In this document: piece by piece, positions 16,400 through 23,484 of the stretch | Position numbering within the stretch: the first letter of the stretch is position 1 | Layout: every line of letters starts with the position of its first letter | Assembly: GCF_014648855.1 (NCBI RefSeq) | Contig: NZ_BMRX01000018.1 | Span: 62,001-126,000, forward strand | Source: Streptomyces parvulus | GTDB taxonomy: Bacteria > Actinomycetota > Actinomycetes > Streptomycetales > Streptomycetaceae | Direction: 5' to 3' | Length of the DNA: 64,000 nt | Notes under the pieces: model-generated | Databases searched by the model: none | The model's input: the letters and a program-made list of their open reading frames with translations, nothing else | What the model was told of the DNA's origin: nothing | Made by a program: the position numbers and the translations under genes

Positions 16400-16728
16400 G
16401 CAATTGAAATTACCGAGGGAATTTAAAAATTGCATCGCCGGACGGGGTTACGGATCGATGCCTCGTGTGTTATCACGCGGGCGCGTACCTCCGCGCGAGC
16501 AGACGGCAACTTGTGATGATTTGACCGTCACATACCTCGCGAAGCGGACAGCATGTGTATCGGGTCACAATCTCGTAACCCATGCGAGACGTGTCCGAAA
16601 TGCGTAGCTCGACCTTCGCGGAATCTTTGTGTTTAGGTCAAGAGAAAGCGGGCAGAAGAATATGGGATCCTGTACTGGACGGGAATTCCACTATTGCGTA
16701 AGTGCGGGATAAGGGAATTCCCTTGAAT
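16400..16728 (-). promoter_or_regulatory. ectABCD upstream regulatory region
   Basis: This 329-bp gap is distinctly more AT-rich than its surroundings. Directly before ectA an inverted repeat pairs CAATTgAAATT (16401-16411) with AATTTaaAAATTG (16420-16432) around an 8-bp centre, a likely operator or promoter element. On the minus strand TTGACC and TTGTGACC hexamers occur at about 16636-16641 and 16563-16570, but I see no convincing -10 partner. Osmotic or heat control is expected for ectoine genes; no specific regulator site was recognised. Confidence 0.5.
16711..16724. repeat. Perfect palindrome AAGGGAATTCCCTT
   Basis: This 14-bp perfect palindrome starts just beyond the stop of the minus-strand aminotransferase gene (16729). 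A second GGGAATTCC lies at 16681-16689. Without a loop it is a poor terminator. It may be a protein-binding site at the distal end of the ect promoter region. Confidence 0.4.
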
Positions 16729-17856
16729 TCATGCTCCGGAAAGGCCGGCGCCGCCCGGTCGCTCCCAGGCGTCCCCGGCGGCCCGCCGGGCGCCCTCCGG
16801 ATCGGTCTTGCGTCCCGTCTCCGTCAGCGCGGCACCCAGTGCCGTCAGGCAGTCCTGCACGGCCGTGAGCGTCGCGTCGGGACCGTAGTGGTTGACCCGG
16901 ATCATCTCGGCGGCCAGTGCGCCCCCGCCGGCGGCCAGCGGCAGCGCGGGGACGGCCGCCAGGGCGCGGGCCACCAGCGCGGAGGCGTCGACGTCCGGCG
17001 GCGTGCGCAGGGTCGTGGCGACCGGCGCCGCGTCCTTCGCCTCGTACACGTACGGCTCCAGGGTCCCCAGGGCGAGAGCGCCGGCCCGGGTGGCCGCCGC
17101 GGCCGCCGCGTGCCGCGCCATCACCGTCCCGGCGCCCTCCGCCTCGATGCGCTCCACGCAGGCCTCCAGCGCGAGCATCTCCAGCTGGGCGGGCGCGTGC
17201 AGCAGGGCCTTGCGGCCGCCGTCGATCCAGCGCTCCTTCCAGTCCAGCAGCGAGAGGTACGAGCGCCGCGGCGCCCCGGGGTTCGCCGCCATGCGGGCCC
17301 ACGCGCGCTCGCTCACCGACACCGCCGAGACGCCGGCCGGACCGCCCATCGCCTTCTGGGCGCCGATCACGCACAGGTCCACGCCCCACGCGTCCGGCAG
17401 CACCGGCTCGGCGCCCACGGAGGCCACGGCGTCCAGGTAGAACAGCGCGCCCTGCTCCCGGACGGCCTCGCCGATCTCCGCGACCGGGTTGGTGTTGCCC
17501 GTCGCCGCCTCGGCGTGCACCAGGGACACGAAGTCGATCGCGGAGTGCTCGGCGAAGGCCCGGCGCACCTGCTCGGCGGTGACGGCCGTGTGGAACGGCA
17601 CGGCGAGGTCGTGCACGGTCGCGCCGCAGTCCCGCAGCCAGTTCCCGAACGTCTGTCCGTACGGGCCGGTGACGATGTTGAGCGCCACGGTCCCCGGACC
17701 CGCGGCGGCGCGGATCGCGCCCTCCAGCGGCAGCAGCGCCTCGCCCTGCATGACCACGACGTCCTGCGCGGTGCCGAGCAGCCGCGCGACCCGGTCCTCG
17801 ATCGCGGCGAAGCGACCGGCGGTCAGTGGCGGGAGGTCCAGGAGCGGGTGGGTCAC
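16729..17856 (-). CDS. Class V aminotransferase (alanine-glyoxylate aminotransferase-like)
   Basis: This 375-residue fold type I PLP enzyme resembles the alanine-glyoxylate / serine-pyruvate aminotransferase group. It has MQGEALLPLEGAIRAA, LVHAEAATGNTNPV, the PLP-binding Asp142 in ALFYLDAVASVGAEP and Schiff-base Lys168 in CVIGAQKAMGGPAGVSAVS. The GTG start at 17856 has AGAGAG about 7 bases upstream. It lies just upstream of the ectoine operon on the same strand, 329 bp away, with its own stop before the ect promoter. The amino donor is not known. Confidence 0.82.
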   Translation of the reverse strand: MTHPLLDLPPLTAGRFAAIEDRVARLLGTAQDVVVMQGEALLPLEGAIRAAAGPGTVALNIVTGPYGQTFGNWLRDCGATVHDLAVPFHTAVTAEQVRRAFAEHSAIDFVSLVHAEAATGNTNPVAEIGEAVREQGALFYLDAVASVGAEPVLPDAWGVDLCVIGAQKAMGGPAGVSAVSVSERAWARMAANPGAPRRSYLSLLDWKERWIDGGRKALLHAPAQLEMLALEACVERIEAEGAGTVMARHAAAAAATRAGALALGTLEPYVYEAKDAAPVATTLRTPPDVDASALVARALAAVPALPLAAGGGALAAEMIRVNHYGPDATLTAVQDCLTALGAALTETGRKTDPEGARRAAGDAWERPGGAGLSGA

Positions 17857-18021
17857 GTCGGGCTCTCTTCAGTACGGGCAGGTGTACGGAACGTACGAGT
17901 CGAGAGTAACCATGACCTCTCCCCGCACTCGGCACCGAGTCCATCCGTTGCGACACCCCCACGCCCGGAATTGTGGCTTCCGCTACAGCGGCGGGTGCCT
18001 CCGGGCTGATGAACTCGCCCT

Positions 18022-18174
18022 GTGTTCGTGGTACTTGTGCTGCTCGTCGTGATCGCCGTGGTGACGTCTGCTGCGCGTCGCCGGCGCCGAGATGCCCTCC
18101 GACGGCGGCGCGGGCTCGCCCCGGTGACCGGCCTTCCGGTCACCCCCGGGGCCCGGTCTAAGGTGCGGGCATGA
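18022..18174 (+). CDS. Candidate small membrane protein overlapping the amidohydrolase start
   Basis: A GTG at 18022 opens a 50-codon frame: a hydrophobic segment (VFVVLVLLVVIAVVTSAA), then an Arg-rich stretch (RRRRRDALRRRRG), then a short tail. Its TGA at 18172-18174 overlaps the amidohydrolase ATG at 18171 in an ATGA arrangement. A membrane anchor with a positive cytoplasmic tail plus an ATGA overlap argues for coding. Third-position GC is lower than in neighbouring genes and no ribosome-binding site is visible, which argues against. The rest of the gap, 17857-18021, holds only a GTAC-N5-GTAC repeat near 17882. Confidence 0.3.
   Translation: MFVVLVLLVVIAVVTSAARRRRRDALRRRRGLAPVTGLPVTPGARSKVRA
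18123..18144 (+). other. Perfect hairpin upstream of the amidohydrolase
   Basis: GGTGACCGG (18123-18131) and CCGGTCACC (18136-18144) form a 9-bp perfect stem with loop CCTT, 26 bases before the ATG at 18171. It could be an operator palindrome or an mRNA structure affecting translation. Confidence 0.5.
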
Positions 18175-19262
18175 GCGATCGCGCGGTGCTGCACGTCAGG
18201 GGTCGGGTGCTCGTCGGGCCGGACGAGGTCCGCGACGAGCTGTGGGTGATCGACGGCCGGGTCTCCTACGACCGCCCCGCCGGCGCCTGCGACGTACGCA
18301 CCGTCGAGGGCTGGGCGGTGCCCGGTCTGGTCGACGCGCACTGCCACGTCGGCCTCGACCAGCACGGCGCCGTGCCCGACGACGTGGCCGAGAAGCAGGC
18401 GCTGACCGACCGGGAGGCGGGCACCCTCCTCATCCGCGACGCGGGCTCCCCGTCCGACACCCGCTGGATCGACGACCGCGAGGACCTGCCGAAGATCATC
18501 CGGGCGGGCCGGCACATCGCCCGCACCCGCCGCTACATCCGCAACTACGCCTGGGAGGTCGAGCCGGAGGACCTCGTCGCCTACGTCGCCCAGGAGGCCC
18601 GGCGCGGCGACGGCTGGGTGAAGCTGGTCGGCGACTGGATCGACCGCGACCTCGGCGACCTGTCCGCCTGCTGGCCGCGCGGCGCCGTCGAGGCGGCGAT
18701 CGCCGAGGCCCACCGGCTGGGCACCCGCGTCACCGCGCACTGCTTCGCCGAGGACTCCCTGCGCGACCTGGTCGAGGCCGGCATCGACTGCGTCGAGCAC
18801 GCCACCGGCCTCACGGACGACACGATCCCGCTCTTCGCCGAGCGCGGCGTCGCCATCGTGCCGACCCTCGTCAACATCGCCACCTTCCCCGCCCTCGCCG
18901 ACGGCGGCGAGTCCCGCTTCCCGCGCTGGTCGGCCCACATGCGCCGGCTGCACGAACGCCGCTACGACACCGTGCGGAGCGCCTACGACGCCGGGGTCCC
19001 GGTCTTCGTCGGCACCGACGCCGGCGGCGCCCTGTCCCACGGCCTCGCCGCCGCGGAGGTCGCCGAGCTGGTCACCGCCGGCATCCCGCCCGTCGAGGCC
19101 CTCGCCGCGACCACCTGGGCCGCGCGCGCCTGGCTGGGCCGTCCCGGCCTGGACGAGGGAGCGCCGGCGGACCTCGTGGTGTACGACCAGGATCCGCGCG
19201 CCGACGTGCGCGTGCTCGCCGCTCCGCGCCGGGTGGTGCTGAACGGGCGGGTCGTCGGTTAG
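18171..19262 (+). CDS. Amidohydrolase family protein (imidazolonepropionase-like)
   Basis: This 363-residue metal-dependent hydrolase has the amidohydrolase TIM barrel. Metal and catalytic residues are visible: His57 and His59 in GLVDAHCHVGL, Lys151 in GWVKLVGDW (candidate carboxylated lysine), His190 in VTAHCFAED, His210 in CVEHATG and Asp283 in GTDAGG. A C-terminal beta-sandwich (DEGAPADLVVYDQDP, VVLNGRVV) completes the fold. The substrate could be a cyclic amide, imidazolone or dipeptide. The ATG at 18171 has AAGGTG 5 bases upstream. Confidence 0.88.
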   Translation: MSDRAVLHVRGRVLVGPDEVRDELWVIDGRVSYDRPAGACDVRTVEGWAVPGLVDAHCHVGLDQHGAVPDDVAEKQALTDREAGTLLIRDAGSPSDTRWIDDREDLPKIIRAGRHIARTRRYIRNYAWEVEPEDLVAYVAQEARRGDGWVKLVGDWIDRDLGDLSACWPRGAVEAAIAEAHRLGTRVTAHCFAEDSLRDLVEAGIDCVEHATGLTDDTIPLFAERGVAIVPTLVNIATFPALADGGESRFPRWSAHMRRLHERRYDTVRSAYDAGVPVFVGTDAGGALSHGLAAAEVAELVTAGIPPVEALAATTWAARAWLGRPGLDEGAPADLVVYDQDPRADVRVLAAPRRVVLNGRVVG

Positions 19263-19406
19263 CCGACGGGAGTGACGGCGGCGAACACTCGTGCCCGGAG
19301 GAATCGAAAAGGTTCGCCAAAACTCCCCGAAGGGGTGAAGTGACCCTGGATCGCTGACGGTTGGGCGTGCGCCGGGACATTCTTTCCGGGTCCCAAGCAT
19401 GTCGCT

Positions 19407-19427
19407 CATGCGTGTCCCGCACGCATG
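19407..19427 (+). promoter_or_regulatory. Inverted repeat upstream of the LAETG-anchored protein gene
   Basis: CATGCGTG (19407-19414) and CACGCATG (19420-19427) form a perfect 8-bp repeat with a 5-base centre, 22 bases before the TTG start. It may be an operator or a 5' leader hairpin. Upstream, CCCC-GAA-GGGG at 19325-19335 may be the amidohydrolase terminator. Confidence 0.5.
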
Positions 19428-19449
19428 TCTCACTGGGGGTCCCACCACC

Positions 19450-20406
19450 TTGAACGGCAACACCTTCCGCATGCCCGCACGCCGTCTCGCCACCGTCGCG
19501 GCGGCCACGGCCCTGGCCGCCGGTCCCGCGGCCCTGGCCGGCGCGGGCGCCGCCCACGCGACCGGTGACCACGGCCGCGCGAGCGCCACCGTGCTGCGCA
19601 CCGGGCTCGACGTCTCCCTGCTCAACAAGACCGTGAACGTCCCGCTCGCGGTCACCCTCAACGAGGTGCAGGCCCCCGAGAGCGCCGAGAAGACCGCGCT
19701 GTCCGCCCGGCTGGACGGCGTCGACCGCGGCAGGCCCTTCAGCGTCCTGCGCGCCGACGTGGCCGAGGCCAGAGCGACCGCGGAGGCCGCCGGGAGCGAG
19801 GGCAGCACCAAGCTCGTGGGCGCCAGGCTCCACGTCCCCGGGCTGCCGCTGCTGTCGCTGATCGAGATTCAGGAGGTCACCTCCACGGCGACCTGCGAGG
19901 CCGGGAAGAAGCCGGCCGCGAAGGCCAACCTCCTGGGTGCCGTGACGGTCCTCGGCAAGAAGGTCACGCTGACCACGGCCGGGACGACGGACGTGAAGGT
20001 CCCCGGCGTGGGCGAGGTGCGGCTCGACCTGTCGAAGACCGAGACCACCTCCCGCACGGCCGCCGCCACCGCGCTCGAACTGACGGTGTCCGTCAACCCG
20101 CTCGACCTGAACGTCGCCGAGGTCCACGGCACCGTCACCCTGGCGAAGGCGACCTGCGAGGCGCCCCCGGCCCCCGCGGACGAGGCCGAGCAGCCCCCGG
20201 TGAAGGCCGAGGAGCCCCCGGCCGGCGAGGACGCCGAACCCGCGGCCGAACCGGCGGCCGACACCAAGCCCCAGGGCGCCCGCGCCGAGGCCGACCTGGC
20301 CGAGACGGGCGGCAGCTCCGCGACCCCGTACATCGCGGCCGGCGCCGCGGCCCTGGTGCTGGCGGGCGGCGGAGCCCTGGTCCTGGCACGCCGCGGACGC
20401 GGCTGA
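19450..20406 (+). CDS. SCO1860-family LAETG-anchored surface protein
   Basis: This 318-residue secreted protein has a signal peptide ending near AGAGAAHATG, a repetitive beta-rich middle (VLRTGLDVSLLNKTVNVPLAVTL) and a Pro/Glu-rich spacer. A sortase signal follows: LAETG, then a hydrophobic segment (AAGAAALVLAGGGALVLA) and RRGRG. Sortase would cleave between Thr and Gly and attach it to the cell wall. Streptomycete class E sortases recognise LAXTG. TTG at 19450 is chosen, with GGGGGT about 11 bases upstream; ATG codons at 19399 and 19408 would put charged residues before the signal peptide and lie across the inverted repeat. Function unknown. Confidence 0.88.
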   Translation: MNGNTFRMPARRLATVAAATALAAGPAALAGAGAAHATGDHGRASATVLRTGLDVSLLNKTVNVPLAVTLNEVQAPESAEKTALSARLDGVDRGRPFSVLRADVAEARATAEAAGSEGSTKLVGARLHVPGLPLLSLIEIQEVTSTATCEAGKKPAAKANLLGAVTVLGKKVTLTTAGTTDVKVPGVGEVRLDLSKTETTSRTAAATALELTVSVNPLDLNVAEVHGTVTLAKATCEAPPAPADEAEQPPVKAEEPPAGEDAEPAAEPAADTKPQGARAEADLAETGGSSATPYIAAGAAALVLAGGGALVLARRGRG

Positions 20407-20434
20407 CGAGCGGGGGAACGGGCGGGGCGTACGC

Positions 20435-20880
20435 GGGGGGTGTGGGGGGCGTGCGCCCCGTGGGGGGTCTGGGCAGCCGGGTGAGCGGTTCCGTGCGCCG
20501 GGGTGAGGCGGGCATGTCGGGGGGCGTGCGTGCTCCCGGCGGGGACGGAACCGGCCGGTAGGGGGAAGGTCGCGTGCGAGGGGGGCGCGCGTCCCGGTTG
20601 CTGCGGCCACGTGCCCGGGGCGCGCTGGGGGGGCGTGCCCCAGGCTGGGACGGAACTGGTAGGGGCGGAGGGGCGTGCGCCGCGCCGTCCCGTCCGTCCC
20701 GCTCGCTGGGGCCCTGTGCTGGGGGGTGTGCTCCCGGTCGGGACGAAAGCGGCCGGGCTGGGGGGGGCGTAGGCCGCGCGTGACGGGTGTGCGCCTCGGG
20801 GGCCGGTGACCAGGGCACGCCGGGGGTGCGTGCTGCCGGTCGCGGCGGGGCCGGCCGGGCCGGCGGGGGCGTAGGCCGGA
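20435..20880. repeat. G-rich degenerate tandem repeats with a G-quadruplex motif
   Basis: The plus strand is packed with G-runs. About four degenerate copies of a unit of roughly 90-110 bp begin near 20518, 20629, 20722 and 20825, each with a run of G, then GTGCGTGCTCCCGG-like sequence, GGGACGGAACCGG and another G-run. At 20435-20473 four G-runs (6, 6, 6 and 3 G) are separated by 3, 12 and 3 bases, which fits a G-quadruplex. No credible gene is seen here. The region separates the surface-protein gene from cobC, which converge on it. Confidence 0.55.
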
Positions 20881-20928
20881 CGGGGGCGCCAGGGGCGTAA
20901 CGCGAGCCGGGCGGCGTGGGCGCGGGCC

Positions 20929-21046
20929 GGGCCCGCGAGGTGAGGGCCTCGGTCCGTCGGGGCTTGCGGGTCGGGCCGTGAGGTGGGGACCTCGGTCCGT
21001 CCGGCTTGCGGCTCGGGCCCGCGAGGCGGGGTCCTCGGTCCGTCCG
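20929..21046. repeat. Three tandem copies of a ~43-bp repeat downstream of cobC
   Basis: Copies start at 20929 (44 bp), 20973 (42 bp) and 21015 (32 bp, truncated). Each reads GGGCC..GAGG, then a G-run, then CTCGGTCCGTC, and the first two continue to a CTTGCGG segment. Units differ at several positions, so the array is not recent. It lies beyond the cobC stop on the minus strand. Confidence 0.75.
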
Positions 21047-21050
21047 CCGC

Positions 21051-21114
21051 CCGCGGCCTTGGGTAAGGAAGCCTCCGCCGCCGTCCGCGGCCGTGGGTCA
21101 GGATGCCTCCGCCG
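21051..21114. repeat. Direct duplication of the cobC 3' end
   Basis: A 30-bp unit at 21085-21114 contains the last codons and stop of cobC. A copy at 21051-21080 matches it at 27 of 30 positions, offset by 34 bp. In the copy the stop (TGA on the minus strand) is changed to TTA. The duplicate therefore lies just beyond the real stop. Confidence 0.8.
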
Positions 21115-22186
21115 TCGCCCGCCCCAGCGCCCGCAGGAACGCGTCCGACGTGCCCCGGTCCCGCACCGCGAGACGCAGCCACTCCTCGTCCAGGCCGGGA
21201 AACGTGTCGCCGCGCCGCACCGCGAAGCCCAGCCTCCGCAGTCGCCGGCGCACCGCGTCCGCGTCCGGGAGGCGGACGAGGACGAAGGGGCCCTCGGCGG
21301 GTCCGGCGACCCGCAGCCCGGCCCCGGCGAACTCGCCCAGCCCGGCGACCAGATGGGCCCGGTCCGCGGCGACGCGGTGCGCGGCGTGGGCCGCCTCCGC
21401 CAGGGCCCGCGGCGCCACACACGCCTCGGCGGCCGCCAGCGCGGGCGTCGACACCGGCCACAGGGGCTGCGCGCGCTCCAGCTCGGCCACCGTCTCCGGG
21501 GCCGCCAGGACGTATCCGATGCGCAGCCCCGCGAGCCCCCACGTCTTGGTGAGGCTGCGCAGCACGACCAGTCCGGGTACGTCCGTACGCCCGGCCAGTG
21601 CCTCCCGCTCGCCCGGCACCGCGTCCATGAACGCCTCGTCCACCACCAGCGTCCGCCCGGGCCGGGCCAGCCGCGCGAGCACGTCCGCCGGGTGCAGGAC
21701 CGACGTCGGGTTGGTCGGGTTGCCGACCACCACCAGGTCGGCCTCCTCCGGGACCGCCGCCGGATCCAGCCGGAAGCCGTCCGCCGCCCGCAGCAGCACC
21801 CGGCCCACCGAGTGCCCCGCGTCCCGCAGCGCCGCCTCCGGCTCCGTGAACTGGGGGTGCACCACCACCGGCCACCGCACCTTCAGGGCCCGCGCCAGCA
21901 GCACGAACGCCTCCGCCGCCCCCGCCGTCAGCAGCACCCGCTCCACCGGCAGCCCGTGCCGCGCCGCCACCGCCGCCCGCGCCGCCCGCCCGTCCGGGTA
22001 GGCGGCCAGCGAGCCCAGCGAGGCGGCGATGTGCTCGCGCAGCCACACCGGGGGAGTGTCCGCGCGGACGTTCACCGCGAGGTCCACCAGCGCCGAACCG
22101 TCGTCACGCACCTCGGCGTCCCCGTGGTGCCGCAGGTCGTGGCCCGGGATTCCCGGCTCAGTGGGCATGGGAGTGTGCGTGTCCAT
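21098..22186 (-). CDS. cobC: Threonine-phosphate decarboxylase-like PLP enzyme of cobalamin synthesis (CobC / Rv2231c type)
   Basis: This 362-residue class I/II aminotransferase-fold protein resembles histidinol-phosphate aminotransferase and the CobD/CobC enzymes that make aminopropanol phosphate for the nucleotide loop of B12. It has DLAVNVRADTPPVW, LLTAGAAEAFVLLARAL, VVVGNPTNPTSVLHPADVL and the PLP Lys in VVLRSLTKTWGLAGLRIGYV. The ATG at 22186 is chosen because it begins the conserved part; the start lies inside the 3' end of the preceding gene (29-bp overlap). No strong ribosome-binding site is seen. Placement in the cobalamin cluster supports the role. Confidence 0.82.
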   Translation of the reverse strand: MDTHTPMPTEPGIPGHDLRHHGDAEVRDDGSALVDLAVNVRADTPPVWLREHIAASLGSLAAYPDGRAARAAVAARHGLPVERVLLTAGAAEAFVLLARALKVRWPVVVHPQFTEPEAALRDAGHSVGRVLLRAADGFRLDPAAVPEEADLVVVGNPTNPTSVLHPADVLARLARPGRTLVVDEAFMDAVPGEREALAGRTDVPGLVVLRSLTKTWGLAGLRIGYVLAAPETVAELERAQPLWPVSTPALAAAEACVAPRALAEAAHAAHRVAADRAHLVAGLGEFAGAGLRVAGPAEGPFVLVRLPDADAVRRRLRRLGFAVRRGDTFPGLDEEWLRLAVRDRGTSDAFLRALGRATAEAS

Positions 22187-22682
22187 GGGGGTGATGGTGC
22201 CGCACCCCTGTCTCCGGCCCGGCGCCCGGGTCCGCCGCCCCGCCGGCCGGCCGCCGTGCCACCGCACACGTCGCCCGTGCCGGACGCGCCGCCGATCTGC
22301 GCTTGGGCACGAGGAGGACCCCGCCGCCCGCCAGCGCCGCCGCCTCGGCCACCGACGCGGTCCCGACCGCCGCGAGCACGGCACCGGACGGGTGGGGCAC
22401 CGCCACCGCCGCCAGCTCCGCCGCGGTGCGGGTCACCAGCGGTACGCCCAGCCGCCGCGCGGCGCCCACGACCCCGGGCTCCGCCCCCTTCGTGTCCACG
22501 GTCGCCAGCTCCACGACCGACGCGGCGTCCAGCCCCGCCTCGTCCAGCGCCCCCGCCACCAGCGCGAGCACCTCCTCGACGGACACACCCCGGGAGGCGC
22601 CGACCCCGACGACGACCGACGGCACGTGCCGCGTCGCCCGGCCGGGCCCGGAATCCGTCCCTTCCCCGCGTCCGCTGCGCAT
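22158..22682 (-). CDS. CobE/CbiG C-terminal domain protein (cobalamin biosynthesis) with a His-rich tail
   Basis: This 174-residue protein carries the CbiG_C fold: VVVGVGASRGVSVEEVLALV, VVELATVDTKGAEPGVVGAAR, VPHPSGAVLAAVGTASVAEAAAL. The domain opens the lactone of precorrin or cobalt-precorrin 5 in CbiG, or exists alone as CobE. The last residues are HHHPHGHAHSHAH, a probable metal-binding tail encoded where the gene overlaps cobC. The ATG at 22682 has AAGGGCGG about 6 bases upstream. It is divergent from the ZIP transporter gene by 62 bp. Confidence 0.82.
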   Translation of the reverse strand: MRSGRGEGTDSGPGRATRHVPSVVVGVGASRGVSVEEVLALVAGALDEAGLDAASVVELATVDTKGAEPGVVGAARRLGVPLVTRTAAELAAVAVPHPSGAVLAAVGTASVAEAAALAGGGVLLVPKRRSAARPARATCAVARRPAGGAADPGAGPETGVRHHHPHGHAHSHAH

Positions 22683-22744
22683 ATTTACCGCCCTTGCCGC
22701 TGTCGTGCGCGCGTGAACGCGCCCCGATCGGATAGCAAGGGGCC

Positions 22745-23473
22745 ATGGCGGTCTTCGTCGCGCTCGGCGCGTTCCTGATGACGCTGGCCGGCGGCTGGAC
22801 GGCACAGCGCGTGACCGACCGGCGCCACCTGGTCCTGGGGCTGGCCGGCGGCCTGATGCTGGGCGTCGTCGGCCTCGACCTGCTGCCGGAGGCCCTGGAG
22901 GCGGCCGGCGACGAGGTGTTCGGGGTGCCCGAGGCGCTGCTGCTCTTCGTCACCGGGTTCCTCCTCGCGCACCTGGTGGAACGGCTGCTGGCCGCCCGCC
23001 GCGCCGCGCACGGCGCCGACGAGCACGGACAGCGCTCGCCCCAGGTGGGCCTCACGGCCGCCGCCGCCATGGTGGGGCACAGCGCGATGGACGGCGTGGC
23101 GATCGGCGCCGCCTTCCAGGTGGGCGGCGGCATGGGCGCGGCGGTGGCGATGGCGGTGATCGCCCACGACTTCGCCGACGGCTTCAACACCTACACACTG
23201 ACCAGCCTCTACGGAAACGCCCGCCGCCGCGCCATCGCGATGCTGGTCGCCGACGCCGTGGCCCCCGTCGCCGGCGCCGCCTCCACCCTGCTCTTCACCA
23301 TCCCCGAGGGCGCGCTCGGTGCCTACCTCGGCCTGTTCGGCGGCGTCCTGCTCTACCTCGCCGCGGCCGAGATCCTGCCCGAGGCCCACCACGAGCACCC
23401 GGCCCGCTCGACCCTGCTGTGCACGGTCGCCGGGGCGGCCTTCATCTGGCTGGTGGTCGGCATCGCCGAGTGA
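22745..23473 (+). CDS. ZIP family divalent metal transporter
   Basis: This 242-residue membrane protein has about eight predicted segments and the ZIP metal-site motifs in segments 4 and 5: MVGHSAMDGVAIGAA and IAHDFADGFNTYTL. A His/Glu cluster (ILPEAHHEHP) lies near the C-terminus. ZIP proteins import zinc, iron or related ions. Its place between two cobalamin units raises the possibility of cobalt uptake, which is an inference. AAGGGG lies only 2 bases before the ATG, an unusually short spacing. It converges with cobB. Confidence 0.85.
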   Translation: MAVFVALGAFLMTLAGGWTAQRVTDRRHLVLGLAGGLMLGVVGLDLLPEALEAAGDEVFGVPEALLLFVTGFLLAHLVERLLAARRAAHGADEHGQRSPQVGLTAAAAMVGHSAMDGVAIGAAFQVGGGMGAAVAMAVIAHDFADGFNTYTLTSLYGNARRRAIAMLVADAVAPVAGAASTLLFTIPEGALGAYLGLFGGVLLYLAAAEILPEAHHEHPARSTLLCTVAGAAFIWLVVGIAE

Positions 23474-23484
23474 GCCGGCGCCCG

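Noticed and set aside
17853..19811. Minus-strand frame of 652 codons
   Set aside because: Antisense to the amidohydrolase, whose metal-binding residues are intact, and without any motif of its own.
20503..20783. Short plus-strand frames of 69-89 codons in the G-rich region
   Set aside because: They follow the repeat pattern, have no ribosome-binding site and no recognisable protein features.
20929..21046. Possible CRISPR array
   Set aside because: The repeats are directly adjacent, degenerate and without unique spacers, and no cas genes are present.
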